This document shows positions 1-11,261 of a stretch of 64,000 nucleotides of DNA, one piece after another. Position numbers and translations under genes: made by a program. The stretch is from NCBI GenBank assembly GCA_932294295.1, contig OW028583.1, forward strand, positions 1,949,501 through 2,013,500, read 5' to 3'. Position 1 is the first letter of the stretch. Every line of letters begins with the position of its first letter. Source of the stretch: Alitta virens. Its lineage: Eukaryota > Annelida > Polychaeta > Phyllodocida > Nereididae. The notes beneath the pieces were generated by a model that ran no database searches, was not told the DNA's origin, and saw only the letters and a list, made by a program, of their open reading frames with translations.

Positions 1-374
1 TGTTCCAAATGTTGAGGCCACTATTTCTCGACAAAGCTATAACCATCCACGTAAACTTGCGTTAAGTTAATTTTGGATGTGTCCGCTTCAAAAGAATTCC
101 AGATTAATGTATTCATTTTCAAGTGTTCTATTCAAGTGTTCTATTCAAGAATTCCCATTCCACGGTTGACAATGAAATGTTCATACTTTAATTATAGGCA
201 TTCCACTTATTATTGTTATTGTTTATTTGAATATACATTGATTTAAAGCGCTCGGTGCATTTCAATTGGACTGTTACAACATTTTACAACAGTCTACTTT
301 ATGTATTGATACGTATGTTGCGTTTTATTGTTACATTTGAATTATTCCTGACATAGCGTTTGCTGTTCTGTACT
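1..374. other. AT-rich intergenic DNA
   Basis: No coding exon, RNA gene or repeat boundary could be recognised. Short direct repetition of a 'caagtgttctattcaag' phrase occurs near 120-150. Confidence 0.5.
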
Positions 375-376
375 CA

Positions 377-584
377 GGGTTGTTCCATTTAAAAAAGAAC
401 ATTTTAGAAATGTGGGAGGGGGGGTTCTCCAAAAGATGAAAAGACGAGGGGAGTGGTTGGCCAGTATTTTTTTAGTATGTTAATGTAGGAAGAAGCGGGT
501 GTTGGTGTGTGTAGGGGGGGGGGGGGTCTGAAAATTGTGTAGTCCACCCCCCCCCCCTTTTTTTTTTTTACATGGAACAGCCCT
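377..584. mobile_element. MITE family A, copy 1 (G/C-tract inverted-repeat element)
   Basis: The ends are inverted copies of GGGCTGTTCCATTT (left end GGGTTGTTCC, right end GGAACAGCCC). The interior has long G runs in the left half and C runs in the right half, with a short 'agtattttcttaatat'-like centre. Four other copies with the same ends lie near 2.2, 16.4, 25.6 and 29.4 kb. There is no coding capacity, and the superfamily is not assignable by eye. Confidence 0.7.
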
Positions 585-2239
585 CAGTTGTTTAATTTTT
601 GAATGATATATTTGAGGATTATACATTTCCATGAAAGGTAAAATTAATTCCATTTCTAATGTTCATTCCATTTTAGTCCATTCTCTAAATAGCTTATTTT
701 ATGCTGTAGTTTATTTGAAAAATCTTATTCTGATATACATTTATGGGTTCTTCTTATTGTTTATTGACATCATTCAATCGCTATTTAAATGTGCACCGTT
801 TCTGTTATACCCTCGTTACTCGTTTACTGTGAATGTGTGACAGTGACTCTAATAATAATTAATCTAATAATGTAAATTATCGATTACTCTGGTCATATTC
901 AGTCTTTTTGATTGTGTGATGTGTAAGAATGATTACTCTCTTCAGTTCTTAATTCTTTTGAACTACGTGTTGTTAAAATTTTGATGATGTCAAACGTGAT
1001 TTTCGCAGTTGCACATTGTTGTATAAATAAACATTTGTTCTTTTATTTGAAAGTTGTCATTGTATGCTGTAAATATGAAGGGTTATCGCAATTCTGTTTT
1101 ACAGATCTTAAAAAAATTGATGCAATCTCAAGTTTGTCGTATACGGCACACTTGGTGGTCAACATCAAATTCATGATGACATCACATTTGTGTGATGACA
1201 TTACAAAAAAGTGTAATTTAGACAAGTAGCTTAGGTATAAAATTAATATAAATAGTTAGAAATGTCAACTGTGCTTATTCTCTTAGTCAGACCACATCTT
1301 CACGATGTCAAGGTGTCTCTAAATATTTTCACTGTGCCAGCTCCGCGGTGACCTTTGCCAATGGATAATGGTCAGACCCAGAGTTACCTGCAATCGTCTG
1401 CAATAACAATTGCTCACATTTTGTGTGCATCACAAAGAACTCGATGTAAAAGACGTTGCTAAATGTTCATGTATTTCCTCCGTTTATAACTAATTAATTA
1501 TAGACGCGGAACCCGAAGAAAGTCTGTTCTATCATACTTGTTGTCTATGCTGAGGCAAGTAAAAGGCCTCACACATATGGTAAATGTGTATAACAAATGA
1601 TAATTAAGGTGTTAAAATGTTGGCAATCTTATAAGCTGCATGATTACACATCTTTACTGGGCATATAGCTTAATTAATCCACTGAGCAGTGCTGAGCAGC
1701 ATCAGAATTTAATACACCTATATATACTGGTATATAATTAATTTTCCAGTTTTTTGCTTAATTTTTTTTTTCAAAATCCAATGCTGTCTTCTGAGTCTCT
1801 TCAGCATCTAGGTTTCAGTATATTTATGAATATACTTTCTCGTATATTATGCAGCAAAAAATCATTCGGCCAAAGGTTTTCTCGGTCAAAAAATGACTCT
1901 ATTATTGATTTGACAACCATGTATAATAACATATATACAGTTTACGTGTATAGGCAAGATATTAATCATACTCTTCTTTGTTAGTCATGCCGCCGATCAA
2001 TAACAGATGTTGCTTCAGTATTTTCTGACTTGATGTGATCAAGCAGGGAATTGACTATTTAACAGTGAACATGACTAGGTCATGTCTATTGAATGATGGT
2101 GAATGTAGTGATAATAAAAACTTAGGTTGTTTTTGCAAGATTTGCAATACTAATAGCATGCATTAACGGGTCAAGAATTACAGTAAATATTGAAAAGTTT
2201 AACATATTTAAAAAATCAACAAATATATTAAATGTGTGA
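585..2239. other. AT-rich non-coding stretch
   Basis: Short open frames at 631-840, 981-1229 and 1754-1984 have AT-rich, low-information translations and no splice context or recognisable domain. The only recognised item is a SINE fragment near 1541-1590. Confidence 0.45.
1541..1590 (+). repeat. SINE family 1 fragment (tail region)
   Basis: The stretch around 'gtctatgctgaggcaagtaaaa' matches the body of the tRNA-derived SINE at 26287-26590 ('gtctatgctgaggcaaataaaa'). Both tRNA head and 3' tail are lost, so this is an old fragment. Confidence 0.5.
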
Positions 2240-2483
2240 GGGCTGTTCCATTTAAAAAAGGGGGGGGGGGTTGAAAGTTTTTAGACCCCCCCCCAACCTC
2301 TGCTTTTTGTTTTTTGACCCCCCCCCCCCCCCCACTCCCCCTTTTTTTCCATTCAGGTATATTAAGAAAATACTGGTCCACCCCCTTCCTCTTTTTCTCT
2401 TTTGGAGACCCCCCCCCCCCCCCTCCCACTTTTTCAAAAACCTTCCTGTCCACCCCCCTCCCCTCTATTAAATGGAACAGCTC
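2240..2483. mobile_element. MITE family A, copy 2
   Basis: Starts GGGCTGTTCCATTTAA and ends TTAAATGGAACAGCTC, an inverted repeat of about 17 bp. The interior alternates long G and C tracts around an 'attaagaaaatactgg' core shared with the copies at 16.4 and 29.4 kb. Proline- or glycine-rich open frames here on both strands are translations of the tracts and are not genes. Confidence 0.75.
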
Positions 2484-3173
2484 TGAGTGATTAGGCACCT
2501 GCACACTTATCTTTGTTAGTTTATATAGCAGACATAATGATGAGAGGGGATAAAGTCGATGTTTTTCAATGCACAATTGCTCACCAAATCGAGGCCCTTC
2601 CTACACATTATTTTAACCACGATATGGAAAATAAAAACAAATTAAAATACAACATTGCATATTTATTACGTTTTTAAAGGCAATTTCGTGCATATAAAGA
2701 AAGTAGAAAATGTTTAAATACTGAGAGTAAATTTGTAGCTGTGACATAATATTATACTCATAGATAAGTACATATATTTGTTCATAGATATATATATAGT
2801 TGTAGTTCTAGCAATGATATTAACCTGCCTTTTTATATAAGTCTTGAATTGAATTGAATTGAATATATACTAATGCCCAATTTATCCATTAACATTTTAT
2901 ATGCAAGCTTGTATAATAAAATAGGTCTCAGAATTCAAAAAATGGTTAGAATGTTAAATCTAGCCTAATCGCCAATCCAGCTATCTTCTTAAAGACTGGT
3001 CGTTCCTTAATTGTGCCTCTGTTAATAAACATACTATATAGTGTCCTTGTCTCCAAGCATGTACAATGTTAAATTCAAATTGAACCAGTAGATATAAAGA
3101 CCTTGACCTTCGATAGAAGATAAGGATGCTATATGATTAATACTTTAAATCAAAAGTATTAATGAAATATTAA
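2484..3173. other. Region downstream of the GPCR gene
   Basis: AT-rich, with a short (GAATT)n run near 2846-2865 and no gene. It should hold the 3' UTR of the minus-strand GPCR. A GACCTTGACCTT motif at about 3100 also appears inside the GPCR tail and near 39.7 kb. Confidence 0.4.
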
Positions 3174-4601
3174 TTAAATCCAACTTTCAGCCACATCAGA
3201 TTCATCAGACTGTATAATTATGTGGTCTTTTTCCTTGGTTTTGTCAACATGATTCTGACCTTGACCTTTCTGACCTTGTTTTGCCTGTGACCTTGACCTT
3301 GGTTTGATATTATTTTGACCAGGCATTGGTTCCGTATTAATTGAATATTTGGATGGTCGGTCTTTTGTCGGTTTTGCATTAATTGAATTCTGGATTTTAT
3401 TTTGTGCGTTGGACTTTTTGGGAACGGGTTGCTTGTCCGTTTCCGATAAAGCAAAAGCCCGATTGTCGCGACCTTTGTGCGGCTTGTCAATGGTATTTCC
3501 AACTCTTGATTTACGGTTGTTTGGATTAAGCGATGCCATGGGTTTCCAATTTCTCTGAATTTTCGGGGGACCCTTGTTGACTTCGAAGTAGTTACACGCG
3601 CACATACGATGTAGCGTGTAACTGAAAGGTCGGTTGAAAGCGTAGTAGAACAAGAATCGTGAACTGGAATCCACCAAAGCTAGGGTCACACAAATCAGTT
3701 CCCAATGAATCTCCATGGCGGACAGACTTATATCTTTGAATGTGTGGAAGCATAAAACTATCTGAAAAATCAGCTGGGTCCGGCTGATGTTCACCGCGGT
3801 GACAACTAAAATTGGAGCGTAGAGAATAAAGTGTAAAACGTTGATGATATACACCGCAGGAAGACTACGACCTTGACGCAAGTGATAAGACGTCGGGGTA
3901 GTGTGTTCCACTCTGGGCTCTTTTTGCCTTCTTACACGAACGAAGATAACGATAGCTGTCGTGATAGATCCGAATACTGGGAACCAGCCAAACAAGATCG
4001 GCATGATGACTCGCTCATAAATTTGAATCGAGTTATTGAGAAAAAGAGTCGACGTGCACATTTTTACTATCTTTCTTCCTGCGATGTCCAAATGGATAAT
4101 TTCCATCTTAAATATTGATGGTAGATGAAGCAATACTGTCACTCCAAATATCAAGAAGACTGTATTTTGTGAACTGTTCTTGTTCAAGACCTTTCTTGCA
4201 TGAGTTTCTGCAAAGATGTATTTGTAATACTCGACTGTAAGAGCAAAAATGTAAATGGAAATCAACGCTTGTGATATTTCGAGGCAAGGGAAGATCTTAA
4301 TGAACAATCGAGCCGGTACGCTGTCGATATGAATAAGTTCAGAGATATTGCGACCTGCAAGTGACATTATGGGTGAAGGGCAATAAGCTAACCACATGCT
4401 TAGCAAATGAATGATGTCGAACATGCTAAGTGCCATCAAATAAAACGATGCTGCACTTCTCATAAACTTTCTCGATAGGACGATAATACTGAGGATGTGT
4501 AGGGCCATTCCGACGGCAATGATCATAGTCACTCCGACAGCGTAATATAGCGGGTAGACTTGCATGGAGGTCACCGTGGAAAGTCGTGGTGTGGAAGCCA
4601 T
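3174..4601 (-). CDS. Divergent class A (rhodopsin-like) G-protein-coupled receptor
   Basis: A single exon encodes 475 residues with seven hydrophobic segments at about 19-43, 52-75, 100-128, 147-165, 196-222, 249-271 and 297-321. It should be a plasma-membrane receptor, probably for a peptide, because its layout recalls invertebrate FMRFamide-type receptors. C106 (start of TM3) and C182 (ECL2) are placed for the conserved disulfide, and C334/C336 after TM7 could be palmitoylated. The DRY motif is degenerate: the TM3 end reads VEYYKY, so Tyr replaces the usual Arg. TM7 has DSSSRFLFYY in place of NPxxY. The roughly 140-residue tail is basic, Asn/Lys/Gln-rich and low in complexity, partly encoded by GACCTT-type repeats. 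The start has a good context (gcaaccATGG). Receptor class is confident; ligand and coupling are unknown. Confidence 0.85.
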   Translation of the reverse strand: MASTPRLSTVTSMQVYPLYYAVGVTMIIAVGMALHILSIIVLSRKFMRSAASFYLMALSMFDIIHLLSMWLAYCPSPIMSLAGRNISELIHIDSVPARLFIKIFPCLEISQALISIYIFALTVEYYKYIFAETHARKVLNKNSSQNTVFLIFGVTVLLHLPSIFKMEIIHLDIAGRKIVKMCTSTLFLNNSIQIYERVIMPILFGWFPVFGSITTAIVIFVRVRRQKEPRVEHTTPTSYHLRQGRSLPAVYIINVLHFILYAPILVVTAVNISRTQLIFQIVLCFHTFKDISLSAMEIHWELICVTLALVDSSSRFLFYYAFNRPFSYTLHRMCACNYFEVNKGPPKIQRNWKPMASLNPNNRKSRVGNTIDKPHKGRDNRAFALSETDKQPVPKKSNAQNKIQNSINAKPTKDRPSKYSINTEPMPGQNNIKPRSRSQAKQGQKGQGQNHVDKTKEKDHIIIQSDESDVAESWI

Positions 4602-4884
4602 GGTTGCGGGTTGCCGGGTCAGAGTCTGATTCTCGGGCTGGAGTGCATCTAACTAACATCGAAGTGTTGTTTCGTCAGTTCGGCTGGTCCGGAATCAAAT
4701 CAAAATTTTGTTGAACTTTTAGAAAATCACTAATAGGCTATTCAACTTCTCCATGGTAGGAAGAATCTGAAAATTGAAAATAAGATATATATTAATGGTT
4801 GATTTAATTAATGATGATGGTAAAGACACTGAAACAAATGTTTTGATTACTCGCAGTAAACATTTTGAGGTGAAATCAATAGGC
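4602..4884. other. Region upstream of the GPCR gene
   Basis: Probably holds the 5' UTR and promoter of the minus-strand GPCR. No TATA box or splice site stood out. A 77-residue minus-strand open frame at 4426-4659 overlaps the receptor start and is a shadow. Confidence 0.35.
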
Positions 4885-5095
4885 ATAGATGCTAAGTCCT
4901 GGAGTGGTGAATGAGTGAGTTTTGGCCCTTTCCAACTATAGGTTATATTAAAATGTTAAAGTTCTCTTAGAGTGAGACAAATCAAAATATGAAGAAAATA
5001 CTCAAGTCTGGAGGAGTGAGACAGCAACCAAATGAGCTGATGAGTGAGACAGCAACCAAATGAGTGAGACTCACTCTGAATGAGGCATGTCTGCG
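4885..5095 (-). repeat. Dispersed repeat R, copy 1
   Basis: Shares phrases such as 'gttctcttagagtgagac', 'gaaaatactcaagtct' and 'gtgagacagcaaccaaatga' with 26968-27160, where they occur as the reverse complement. The phrase with 'cagcaaccaaatgag' is locally duplicated. There is no coding potential and element class is unknown. Confidence 0.6.
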
Positions 5096-5163
5096 GCAAT
5101 AGGGAGAGAGCGAGTGATTCTTTATTGACAAGTATATCATAAAATGATACATTTGTACAAAGC

Positions 5164-5372
5164 AGATAGATAGGTAGGTAGATAGATACAGGTAGTTAGT
5201 TAGATAGATGGATAGATATGGGAAATGCAACCCTCTAAGGCAAGTTCTTGCCGCTATCGAGGGTTGATTGACGAGGTGAGAGAGAGGAAGAGTCCACCCA
5301 TGTTACACATTTACCCCATGGCCACGAGGGTCTTTTACTTGCCTCAGCATAGACACTGAGTACAAGGAACTG
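5164..5372 (-). mobile_element. SINE family 1, 5'-truncated copy
   Basis: Reverse complement of the body and tail of the SINE at 26287-26590, including the 'ctcgatag' phrase, the 'catggggtaaatgtg' phrase and 'gtctatgctgaggcaa'. It ends in the same (TCTA)n-type microsatellite, seen here as GATA repeats at 5164-5220. The tRNA-like head with its internal promoter is missing, as expected from 5' truncation during target-primed insertion. Confidence 0.75.
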
Positions 5373-6728
5373 CCAATTTAACTATTACTTATTAATCTAC
5401 AACATATGGCACCAAAAACAGTTACAGTAAGAAGAAAATAGTATGAATGGAATAAAAGAGAAATTAATCAATTTCATTTTTAGGGTAAACATCTTATATT
5501 ACTCCTTAGCACCCCAGTAAATTGACATTTTGGTTCAAAATATATATTACATTTAAGAAATAGTATAGCTCTAGAGAGATTCTGTTACAATAGCATCATA
5601 ACATATATATATAGCCCCACAATAGGTTTTATATGTATAAAGGTTCACTAGCTTAAATATATCAGCTGTTTTACCATCAATAGTAAGAGCTACTTACTAT
5701 AGGCCTAGCTATCAAGAATACTCAATTAAGCATTAAAATTGCAAATGCATGTCATTCAGTGAATACTTGAAAAATGTGCATAATTATATATATGAAGGTA
5801 TGTGCATGCATGTATCAAGTTGCTGTACATACTACAGTGTGTAATCAATTTCCACACCAAATACATAATTTCATATTCGTGTTGAAAATGACTTTATCAT
5901 TGATAATATTGTGTGTTGATAATTTATTTCCACTATTGAAAAAGAAAAGAAAGAAACTCAAAACACAGTGTATCCTTCTGATATGGGAATATAATTAAAT
6001 ATACATCGCAACAAATGTATAGCATACAATAATATTTATGGAATATAACTAATAATGTATGTATAACAAGTGCAAGAAATGTATAATACATTTTGATGCA
6101 AAACAATTCATATACATGATGTATAAATGGGATACAGGATACAACACTTAGTATGACAATTTTAAAAACACTTTATATAATTAGCATGCAGATAATAAAC
6201 AAACTTATTATTCAATAATACTCAATAAATGCTTATTTATTACCTTATAGAACTGTCACTGTATTTCTGCATGGCAACCATTTAAAAGATCTTCCCTTAA
6301 TTGGCCTATACCTGTGAGTAAGCAAGCCTTAAATGCCTGCCTCTACCTCATTAGCATATGAATAGCATTGAGCATTTGAGCTCAATTTAGAAATTGTAAA
6401 TAAGACTATAAATAAATGTATCTGTGTCCATGTCAGAAAAGTGTTTGTGCAGTGTGTGTGCATCTAAAGGTACCAGGTGTGAGGCTATTATATAAATTGA
6501 TTTCATTTGAATGCTCATTGCAGGGGTCATACATATACTTTATTGAATTATAATGTCAGTAATGATTAAATAGAAACGAAAAATATGCAGCCTTTTGATA
6601 ATTGAGTGCTACATAGGAGTTCAGGGATGGATCAAGGGTAAATTTATAATCAGTTATCCAAGAAATATTTACATAAACAATTTGGTCATATTTGAGCACG
6701 TGGGTCTGGCATTGGAAACCCCTATCAA
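5373..6728. other. AT-rich intergenic DNA
   Basis: No gene or recognisable element. Short open frames here (for example 5774-5998) are AT-rich and lack any domain or splice context. Confidence 0.45.
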
Positions 6729-6866
6729 GGGCGGATCCAATAAAATTTTACACGGGGGGTTGAAAAATTAAAATGTATTGCAGGGACCGCTGATTAATAT
6801 ATTTATTTTATGTACTAGGCCAAAGGGGGTTGCAACTGCCAACCCCCCCCCCCTAAATCCGCCACT
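6729..6866. mobile_element. MITE family B, copy 1
   Basis: Left end GGGCGGATCCA, right end TAAATCCGCCACTG, an imperfect inverted repeat, with G- and C-tracts inside. The copy at 8348-8563 has the same ends. Confidence 0.5.
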
Positions 6867-7002
6867 GTCTAGAACAAGAGGATTTACTATGTTTTCCAGC
6901 AATCACATACCAACTTTTGACAATATAATGAAAAATATCATGTTTTTTCTATATGCTCACCTTTCAAAGTGTCTATATAATATACAAAATAAATATACAT
7001 AA

Positions 7003-7080
7003 TCTATATACATAACATATATATACATAATATATACATAATATATACATAACATATACATAATATATATACAACATTAG
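7003..7080. repeat. AT-rich tandem repeat (ATACATAATAT type)
   Basis: Repeated 'atatatacataa'/'atatacataacat' units form an imperfect microsatellite. Confidence 0.7.
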
Positions 7081-7095
7081 TGAATTGAATTTATA

Positions 7096-7227
7096 TACCG
7101 CAACGGAGGGTATTATCAACAGGGTGGGTATTATCGACACTAAAATTAGTTTGTTAACAAAATTGTTAACATTCTAATGCGAGTGTCGATAATACCCGCC
7201 CCGTCGATAATACCCTCAGTTATGGTA
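7096..7227. mobile_element. Short palindromic MITE
   Basis: About 130 bp that is almost entirely an inverted repeat. The left arm runs 'taccgcaacggagggtatta' then 'gggtgggtattatcgacact'; the right arm is its complement ending 'taccctcagttatggta'. The two arms are separated by about 40 bp with 'gttaacaaaattgttaac' at the centre. It would fold into a single hairpin and has no coding capacity. Confidence 0.7.
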
Positions 7228-7511
7228 CTTAAATGGAAAACTTAATAATTTCAATAAACATAGTCAAACTCAAAATACCTTAAGTGAACTCGTTACATGT
7301 ATGTCAATGCAAGTAAATTAAGTGCACTTTACTGTGACCTCAGTAGTATAGAGTCATGAGCTCATTAATGTCCAACATAAACAATCTAAATTTTCATCAA
7401 GCGATCAATATTGAGCTATATTGGTCATATGTCTGTTGCTGGTGAGTATAAAATTTTATATTTCTAACCTGTGTGGGTGATTTTTACTCAGATGAGCAAT
7501 TAATAATGATT

Positions 7512-7820
7512 GGGTATAGTGCAGTATAGCGGACCCAAATGTATGCCCTTATTTGGCGTCCATTAAATATTTAAAATATCACCTTTTTTTTGCCAAAATG
7601 TGTTCTATCACAGAAGAGGAATAATTTTTGCATAGCAGGGGTTTGGGGGCAGCAGCCCCCAATAAAGAAAAAAATTAATGATGTATTGTCTTGAAAATGA
7701 AGAAAGCGGTCGTTTTTTGTGACGTCATTTATTGAATTCAGGGATATGACGTCATAGGCATGACACAAAGGCTCACTTCATAAGGTCATAAATTTGGGTC
7801 CGCTATACTGTACTTTTTCC
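7512..7820 (+). mobile_element. hAT-like MITE (family H), copy 1
   Basis: Left end GGGTATAGTGCAGTATAGCG, right end CGCTATACTGTACTTTTTCC. The ends are asymmetric in the same way as the copies at 17717 and 18842, which have perfect 8-bp target duplications. This copy shows no clear duplication, so it is older or recombined. Nothing is coded. Confidence 0.7.
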
Positions 7821-8347
7821 GAATTCAAACAGTAAGGGACATTATAAGTTCATCTCCATCATAATTGCACCTTCTTATTGATCTAAATTGATCTAAATTT
7901 TGAAATCTAAATCTAAGTATACAAATTCACTTTGGACTACATTCGACTTATATTAAAAAAATTTATTGACTATAGTTACACATATAGCTACCAGTCTGCA
8001 CAATAAAATTAAAAAAAATGAAGTTTTATGGAAACATTCTTTTTTCGTGAATGTTAAATTTGTACATAAATATATTAACTATGCATTTTATAAACACCCA
8101 TGTCATTCCTGTAACATACATATTAAATGTAGTACAGCTGTGCCAGTTAAATGTAGTACCAATCATATTTTTATAAAATATAAAGTTCACATACATACCA
8201 AGTATTTCTGGGTGGCCTTACTAATATTTGCTTATAGTGTCAGACCACGAGTTCACCTTAAGTATCCAGCCACCATGTATTGAAAAACTTCACTGTCAAA
8301 CACCAAGCACTCTCAATTGTATGAACAGCTGAGCTGGGTCAGGACCA
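7821..8347. other. AT-rich intergenic DNA
   Basis: The longest open frame (7966-8283, plus, 105 codons) is rich in His, Ile, Lys and Tyr, as expected from AT-rich random sequence, and shows no domain or splice signals. Confidence 0.4.
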
Positions 8348-8563
8348 TTGGCGGATCCAGGATCCAGCCCTGACTCCATGTGGGGGGGGGGGGCTGACTC
8401 CACGGGGGGGGGGGGGGGGGGGGCACATCATGACTGAAATAGGTTCCTGTCGGTCATTTCATAGGCCATATGTAGACATTAAGGCTGCTATGGGGGGGGG
8501 GGGGAGGGTGGGGGGAGGGGAGGGGCATGGCCCCAATGCCTCCCTCCCTGGATTCGCCAGTGG
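8348..8563. mobile_element. MITE family B, copy 2
   Basis: Starts near TTGGCGGATCCAGG and ends near CCTGGATTCGCCAGTGG, an inverted repeat of about 14 bp, with three long G tracts inside. The glycine-rich open frame across it comes from those tracts. Confidence 0.6.
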
Positions 8564-9535
8564 ACAGGACAGATATGATCATGATGCTGGCCAATATGAA
8601 GAGCCCTATGAATTGCTATGGTATATGGATGAGCAAGCATATATTATATTCTATGATCTCACTAATCTGGCCACTATGAATGATTATATAATTTTTTTTT
8701 AAATATGGTATATATATATACGTTTTTGTTACAGATATGTCACAGAAGTCTGTTTTATCTTGGAGGAATTCCTCCAAGGTTTTATTTAGTTGTGCTAACC
8801 TAATGGTTACTTTGTGGTGCATGTCATGTAATTTCCTAGTGACTTGATTATTTCAATGTTCTGAGTCATTAGTATATCTTAAATTGTCGACTATATTAAG
8901 CTCTGAGAAGTCTTGGGTGTGTTTTACAAAATACTATCTGTTAATCTGGCCAGCACACCAGCACTCGTACTGCACTCATCACAATTTTAGATATTTCATT
9001 TTTATTTGCTTAAACTCCCAGACAATAAAGTCCAAAATATAGTATAATAAAAACAATGATTATATACTGTAGACAAGTAAAAACACAGAGGCTGCATAGT
9101 AAACAAACGGTAAAAAACCTTTTAACATTAAAAAGCTTTAAAATGACTAGTAAATGGTAATTTGAGTGTGGCTTTATTTAATTGTCTTAAAATCAAGTAT
9201 TATAAAGATTCAGTAACACTATCTCTGACATGGCTTAAACAGTTGCTTGTTTGGTCTCTGTTCTAGTGGTGTTATTGGTCTATCATGATGGCCGGTTTCT
9301 ACCCTACGGTTATGTGAACTTACTCTAAAACGCACTATGTTTTATGTTTAGGTTAACTTTCTTAGTTTGGGGTATAATATGTTGTGATTTTTGGGTCATA
9401 ACATTTTCTATTTCGTTTTCATGCATGATTTTGACTTCGTCATTGTGACTATTTCGTCATGGCTATGGTTATAGCCGTTACAGAAAATGCACCTATAATT
9501 GCTTCTGGTTTTTTGTTGGGTCGTTTTTACCATAT
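8564..9535. other. Intergenic DNA left of LTR element A
   Basis: AT-rich with no gene or repeat recognised. It ends in the ATAT target duplication (9532-9535) of the adjacent retrotransposon. Confidence 0.45.
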
Positions 9536-10895
9536 TGTAAAGTGCAGCCCCTGGCAACCACTTATTATATGTCAGTTAGAGTTATATGACAGGTGCATTG
9601 ATCGTATGCTCCTCATTACACTTGCCCTAGGCAAAGGATATATGTCAGTTAGAGTTATATGACAGGTGCATTGATTGTATGCTCCTCATTACACTTGCCT
9701 TAGGCAAAGGATATATGTCAGAGTTATATGACAGGTGCATTGATTGTATGCTCCTCATTACACTTGCCCTAGGCAAAGGATATATGTCAGTTAGAGTTAT
9801 ATGACAGGTGCATTGATTGTGTGCACTCTGCATTACACTTGCCTTAAGCAAGGTTGTACAGGCAGGTCAGATTGTGTTATGCTCTGCATTACACTTGCCT
9901 TAAGCAAATACCTGTCAGATTGAATGGATGTGTTAGGTACAAGTTATTATATGTACACATCATTACACTTGCCCTCTGCTCATGTGTGACTCTATGCAGT
10001 AGTAGTGTGTGCTCATCACTACATTTTTAGCTGGTCACTGCTCTACTCACATGTGCCAGTAGTTGCTTGTTAATTATGCTTAGTCTTAGCTAGTTTAGCC
10101 TGCTGCAAGGAATGTTGATTATATTATTAACATTGATTATACTATTAGTATTGACTACACTATTAATTGATTGACTGTATTATCAATCAATCAATGATAT
10201 AGTTGACTGATTGCTTATGTCCAATTGTCAATTGATAGATTGTATTATTCATTTTGTTCTTCATATTGATTTATTGTCAGTATCATGTGGGTGCATTGCC
10301 CTGTTAAGATGCCTCACTGCGGAGTCCTAAATTGTGGGAGGAGCTTACTAATTTTCCCTCCAAAACTTTCCCTCCAAAACTGCTGACCAAGCCAAAGTTG
10401 ACACTCAGTACAATAGCCCATTGTGACTTGAGCTATAAATAGCCTCAGCACAATGCAGAGCACTGCAGGGGGTCCACTTTTGCTCCATTGTCTCAGCTTC
10501 ACTAATCCCTGCCAGAATTGGCAGAAAGATGCTGGTAGCAACCCTGTTTGGGGGAGGTATCACCCCATGGAAGGTGGAGTTTACTGTGTTTTGATTGGTT
10601 GATAATTCCCTCTCAGCCCTGCTGGGGGGAAACTGCATGAATTGTACCTTTAATACATATACCCTGTGCACAATAAAAATATCAGTTTTCATCTTGCCAG
10701 CTGAGGGAGCAAAACTACTCTTGTGTTATTACTTGTACACTTTGGACTCTGCATATGTTGTGCTTACTGCACTTTGGACTCTACCCACTTTGGAACTGGG
10801 AGAACTTGACTTGCCTCAAGCTGAGATGAGACTCAGTTGAAAGTCTAGACTGAAATGTCATTATATTGGAGTCTTTAATGACATGGACTTTTACA
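9536..10895 (+). repeat. 5' LTR of element A
   Basis: 1360 bp, TGTAAA...TTTACA ends. It contains about four and a half tandem copies of a unit of about 72-74 bp (about 9567-9900; each has 'gttatatgacaggtgcattg' and 'cattacacttgcc'). A TATA-like box TATAAATAG lies at 10434-10442 and a polyadenylation signal AATAAA at 10672-10677, the usual U3-R order. Open frames inside recur at the same offset (3795) in the 3' LTR and are not host genes. Confidence 0.92.
10434..10442 (+). promoter_or_regulatory. TATA-like box of the element A LTR
   Basis: TATAAATAG preceded by 'gacttgagc'. It lies about 240 bp upstream of AATAAA, the expected arrangement for transcription start within an LTR. The same motif occurs in the 3' LTR at 14229-14237. 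Confidence 0.6.
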
Positions 10896-10896
10896 T

Positions 10897-10914
10897 TGGT
10901 GACCCCGACGTGAT
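10897..10914 (+). other. Primer-binding site complementary to tRNA-Trp (element A)
   Basis: TGGTGACCCCGACGTGAT starts one base after the 5' LTR. Its reverse complement matches the 3' end of animal tRNA-Trp including CCA. The same 18 bases follow the 5' LTR of element B at 59447. Confidence 0.85.
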
Positions 10915-11261
10915 TATGGACCAGGACAGACAACACACTTATGCCACAGGAAGGAGAGAGAGACAAGCCCTTCACTGCTAAGTGATGTCAACACTTGCAA
11001 CTGCAAGTACAGCCAAGCACATATTGACAATGTGCTTGAGGCTCAGATGAGCTAGTGAGGCATTTATGCTCTAAATCACCCTAAAAGGTGTACAGCCTCC
11101 AGGATGGACCTCCAGTCTCCTGGTGACCCTCCTGACCCCAGGACCTCTGCAGTGACCAGAGCTGCACCTCCCAGGAACAAGGACTTCAAGCGTCTGCACA
11201 GGACAGCCACTCACCGCACACACGACCAGGATCAGCCGGCCTCTGGCAAGAAAATCAAGGA
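10915..11261 (+). other. Element A leader region
   Basis: Non-coding between the primer-binding site and the tandem array; no gag-like frame is visible on plus. A minus-strand open frame at 11071-11472 mostly translates the array. Confidence 0.5.

Noticed and set aside
2208..2576. Gly- and Pro-rich frames on both strands
   Set aside because: Generated by G/C tracts of a family A MITE.
7966..8283. 105-codon open frame as a gene
   Set aside because: AT-driven composition, no domain, no splice context, no similar segment elsewhere in the window.
10314..10840. Several open frames on both strands, repeated at 14109-14635
   Set aside because: They lie in the two LTRs of element A at the same offset; no domain and no conservation argument beyond LTR identity.
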